5,275 nucleotides of DNA from Neisseriaceae bacterium (lineage in GTDB: Bacteria > Pseudomonadota > Gammaproteobacteria > Burkholderiales > Neisseriaceae): assembly GCA_017518785.1 (NCBI GenBank), contig JAFWUA010000108.1, positions 1-5,275 on the forward strand. The letters run 5' to 3'. The notes under the pieces were generated by a model. The model had not been told where the DNA came from. It did not search any database and saw nothing but the letters and a program-made list of their open reading frames with translations. Positions 3,244-5,275 of this stretch are shown here, one piece after another. Every line of letters begins with the position of its first letter. Within the stretch, counting starts at the first letter, position 1. Position numbers and translations under genes: made by a program.

Positions 3244-5275
3244 ATGCCTAACGTAATGGTGAGCTATGACACAGTTTCACAAACTGCTAAAAATAAATTG
3301 TTGCAATCCGTTTTGTATTTAAATGAAGAAGAGCAACAATTGGTCGAGCACGCTTGCGATTACGCATTTGTTAAACACGATGGACAAACTCGCAAAAGCG
3401 GAGAACCATATATCACTCACCCCATTGCCGTTGCCACCGAAGTAGCTTCGTGGAAGTTAGATGCAAAAACCATTGTTTCTGCCCTACTTCATGATGTGTT
3501 AGAAGACACCGGCACTACCAAAGCAGAATTAGCTTCTGAATTTGATGAAACCGTTGCAGCAATTGTTGATGGACTTTCCAAATTAGAAAAAATCCATTAC
3601 GACAGCTATGTAACTCATCAAGCAGAAAGCTTCCGCAAGATGGTTTTGGCAATGGTAAAAGATTTACGCGTCTTGGTGATTAAACTATCGGATCGCTTGC
3701 ATAATATGCGTACATTAGGTTCAATGCGTCCGGAAAAATGTCGCCGTATTGCCCAAGAAACTTTGGAAACATACGCTCAATTAGCCAACCGCATTGGCAT
3801 GAATCCAGTCTATCGAGAACTTCAAGATTTATCATTTTTCTACCTTTACCCCAAACGTTATCGCATTTTAGAAAAAGCTATACAACAATGGCGTATCGGT
3901 AGCAGAAAAACCATCACCGAAATATTAAGTGCCCTTACCACCCAATTAGTTGCATTTAATATCGAAGCCAAAGTGATTGGCAGAGAAAAACACCTATACA
4001 GCATTTTCAACAAAATGCGAAATAATCAATTGCGTTTTTCAGAAGTGATGGATTTATACAGTTTCAGAATTGTGGTTAATTCAGTACCTGATTGCTATCG
4101 CACTTTGGGCGCATTGCATTCGCTTTACAAACCACACCCTAAACGATTTAAAGATTTTATTGCTATCCCCAAAAGCAATGGCTATCAAAGCTTGCATACC
4201 ACTTTAATTGGACCTTTGGGTTTACCAATTGAAATTCAAATTCGCACTCCACAGATGAATGAAATTGCTGAATTAGGTATGGCACGCCAATGGATTTATC
4301 AAAATCGTACAACAGATTCAGCTAATACAGCCAATATTCGTACCCATCAATGGTTACAAAATATCATGGATATTCAATCTGATAATAACGATGCCATTGA
4401 ATTTAGCCAAAATATTAAAGACGATTTATGTTCTAACGAAGTGTATATTTTCACTCCACAAGGGAAAATACTCGTCTTGCCACAAGATGCAACCCCAGTA
4501 GATTTTGCTTACGCTATACATACCGATATTGGGCATAACTGTATTGGTGCAAAGGTTAATAATACTTTAGTTCCTTTGCGTCATAAATTAGAAACAGGCG
4601 ACACTGTTGAAATCATGACCCAAAAAAATGGCAATCCCAATCCAACTTGGTTAAGCTTTGTTGTAAGTGCACGTGCAAGAAGTGCTATCCGCAGTCGCCT
4701 TAAAAACATGGATAGACAAGATGCAATTTCTTTAGGTGAAAAATTATTACAAAAAGTTCTACAAGACCTGCTGCCGGAAGAAGTCATCACATCAGAAAAA
4801 TTAAGCGAAAAATACCTAACCGATTTACAACAAAATCAAACAAGCTTTGAAGATGTCTTGTATGACATTGGCATGGGACATATGCTTCCTGTTTCCATTG
4901 CAGTACGTCTTGCCGAATTAGCAGGCAAACATTTAGGTGAAAATGTCCGATTAAGTCCAATTAAAATCTCTGGCAATGAATCTGGTAATATTCATTTCTC
5001 TACCTGTTGCCACCCTATTCCTGGAGATTCAATCAAAGCAGTTTTAACTCCAAATCAAGGTTTGGTTATTCATAATGACAATTGCCCTCATCTTATAAAA
5101 TCACCACCAGAAAAAACATTAGATGCAAATTGGGATTGTATCCAAAGCGACCTTTTATTTCGTACACGCATTTTGGTAAGCCTACGTGATGGACAAGGTT
5201 TATTGGCAACTATGGCAAGTGTTATTTCTGCTAATCAAGCTAATATTGCATCAGTAGATACACCTAATAGAAAAG
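3244..5275 (+). CDS. spoT: Bifunctional (p)ppGpp synthetase/hydrolase (partial, 3' end outside window)
   Basis: The open frame runs 677 codons to the window edge; full-length relatives are about 700-730 residues, so only the end of the ACT domain is missing. It makes (p)ppGpp from ATP and GTP/GDP and hydrolyses it, controlling the stringent response. The HD hydrolase domain is intact: H59, H83-D84 (LLHDVLEDT) and D150 (KLSDRLHNMRT). The synthetase domain has GREKHLYSIFNKM (246-258), D270 (VMDLYSFR), RFKD (301-304), SNGYQSLHT (311-319) and E330 in EIQIRT. RFKD is the RxKD signature of bifunctional Rel/SpoT, in contrast to ExDD in RelA. A TGS domain (about 400-459) contains AIHTDIGHNC, a helical region follows, then the conserved-cysteine domain (C588-C589, H610, C614), and an ACT domain begins near 640. 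One oddity is ARQW at 347-350, where relatives usually read AAHW. The ATG at 3244 has AAGG 9 nt upstream, overlapping the rpoZ stop. It is the third gene of the operon. The name rel would be equally apt. Confidence 0.97.
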   Translation, partial: MPNVMVSYDTVSQTAKNKLLQSVLYLNEEEQQLVEHACDYAFVKHDGQTRKSGEPYITHPIAVATEVASWKLDAKTIVSALLHDVLEDTGTTKAELASEFDETVAAIVDGLSKLEKIHYDSYVTHQAESFRKMVLAMVKDLRVLVIKLSDRLHNMRTLGSMRPEKCRRIAQETLETYAQLANRIGMNPVYRELQDLSFFYLYPKRYRILEKAIQQWRIGSRKTITEILSALTTQLVAFNIEAKVIGREKHLYSIFNKMRNNQLRFSEVMDLYSFRIVVNSVPDCYRTLGALHSLYKPHPKRFKDFIAIPKSNGYQSLHTTLIGPLGLPIEIQIRTPQMNEIAELGMARQWIYQNRTTDSANTANIRTHQWLQNIMDIQSDNNDAIEFSQNIKDDLCSNEVYIFTPQGKILVLPQDATPVDFAYAIHTDIGHNCIGAKVNNTLVPLRHKLETGDTVEIMTQKNGNPNPTWLSFVVSARARSAIRSRLKNMDRQDAISLGEKLLQKVLQDLLPEEVITSEKLSEKYLTDLQQNQTSFEDVLYDIGMGHMLPVSIAVRLAELAGKHLGENVRLSPIKISGNESGNIHFSTCCHPIPGDSIKAVLTPNQGLVIHNDNCPHLIKSPPEKTLDANWDCIQSDLLFRTRILVSLRDGQGLLATMASVISANQANIASVDTPNRK
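4771..4779 (+). repeat. Uptake-motif core CTGCCGGAA inside spoT
   Basis: The same 9-base core occurs in spoT, in codons for D-L-L-P-E-E. As in the peroxiredoxin gene, the three bases before it differ from the paired copies. Single intragenic copies are expected if this motif is an uptake sequence, but two partial matches alone do not prove it. Confidence 0.35.

Overview
The window looks like chromosomal DNA from an AT-rich betaproteobacterium, most likely in or near the family Neisseriaceae. The evidence is the block gmk - rpoZ - spoT, a short (68-residue) Neisseria-like omega subunit, repeats whose ends resemble Neisseria IS5-family termini, and paired inverted copies of a short motif placed the way neisserial DNA uptake sequences (DUS) are often placed. 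The genus cannot be named from sequence alone.

Layout. Bases 1-53 are the last codons of a + strand gene, probably trpB. Bases 54-317 hold two short repeat elements in tandem, built from IS5-like ends and palindromic arms. Bases 328-356 are an inverted-repeat terminator for the next gene. A stand-alone CZB-domain (zinc-binding, redox-sensing type) protein lies on the - strand at 380-832. Bases 833-1650 are non-coding: a possible promoter for the CZB gene, two more uptake-motif inverted repeats, a third mobile-element-like repeat with perfect 16-bp ends, and the control region of a 2-Cys peroxiredoxin. The peroxiredoxin gene (1651-2268) ends in a strong terminator. An extended -10 promoter then precedes gmk (2391-3002), rpoZ (3025-3231) and spoT (3244 to the window edge), which are closely spaced and look like one operon.

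Function. Gmk makes GDP from GMP, SpoT makes and degrades (p)ppGpp from guanine nucleotides, and omega forms part of a (p)ppGpp-binding site on RNA polymerase, so the operon joins guanine nucleotide supply with the stringent response. The peroxiredoxin removes peroxides. The CZB protein, transcribed divergently from it, belongs to a domain family that includes oxidant (HOCl) and zinc sensors, so a shared oxidative-stress theme is possible but unproven.

The most notable material is non-coding. The repeated motif AGTCTGCCGGAA resembles a known DUS dialect (AGGCTGCCTGAA) but alters the CTG core shared by the described dialects. The small IS5-like elements appear to include a hybrid copy and one with a clean TTAAA duplication.
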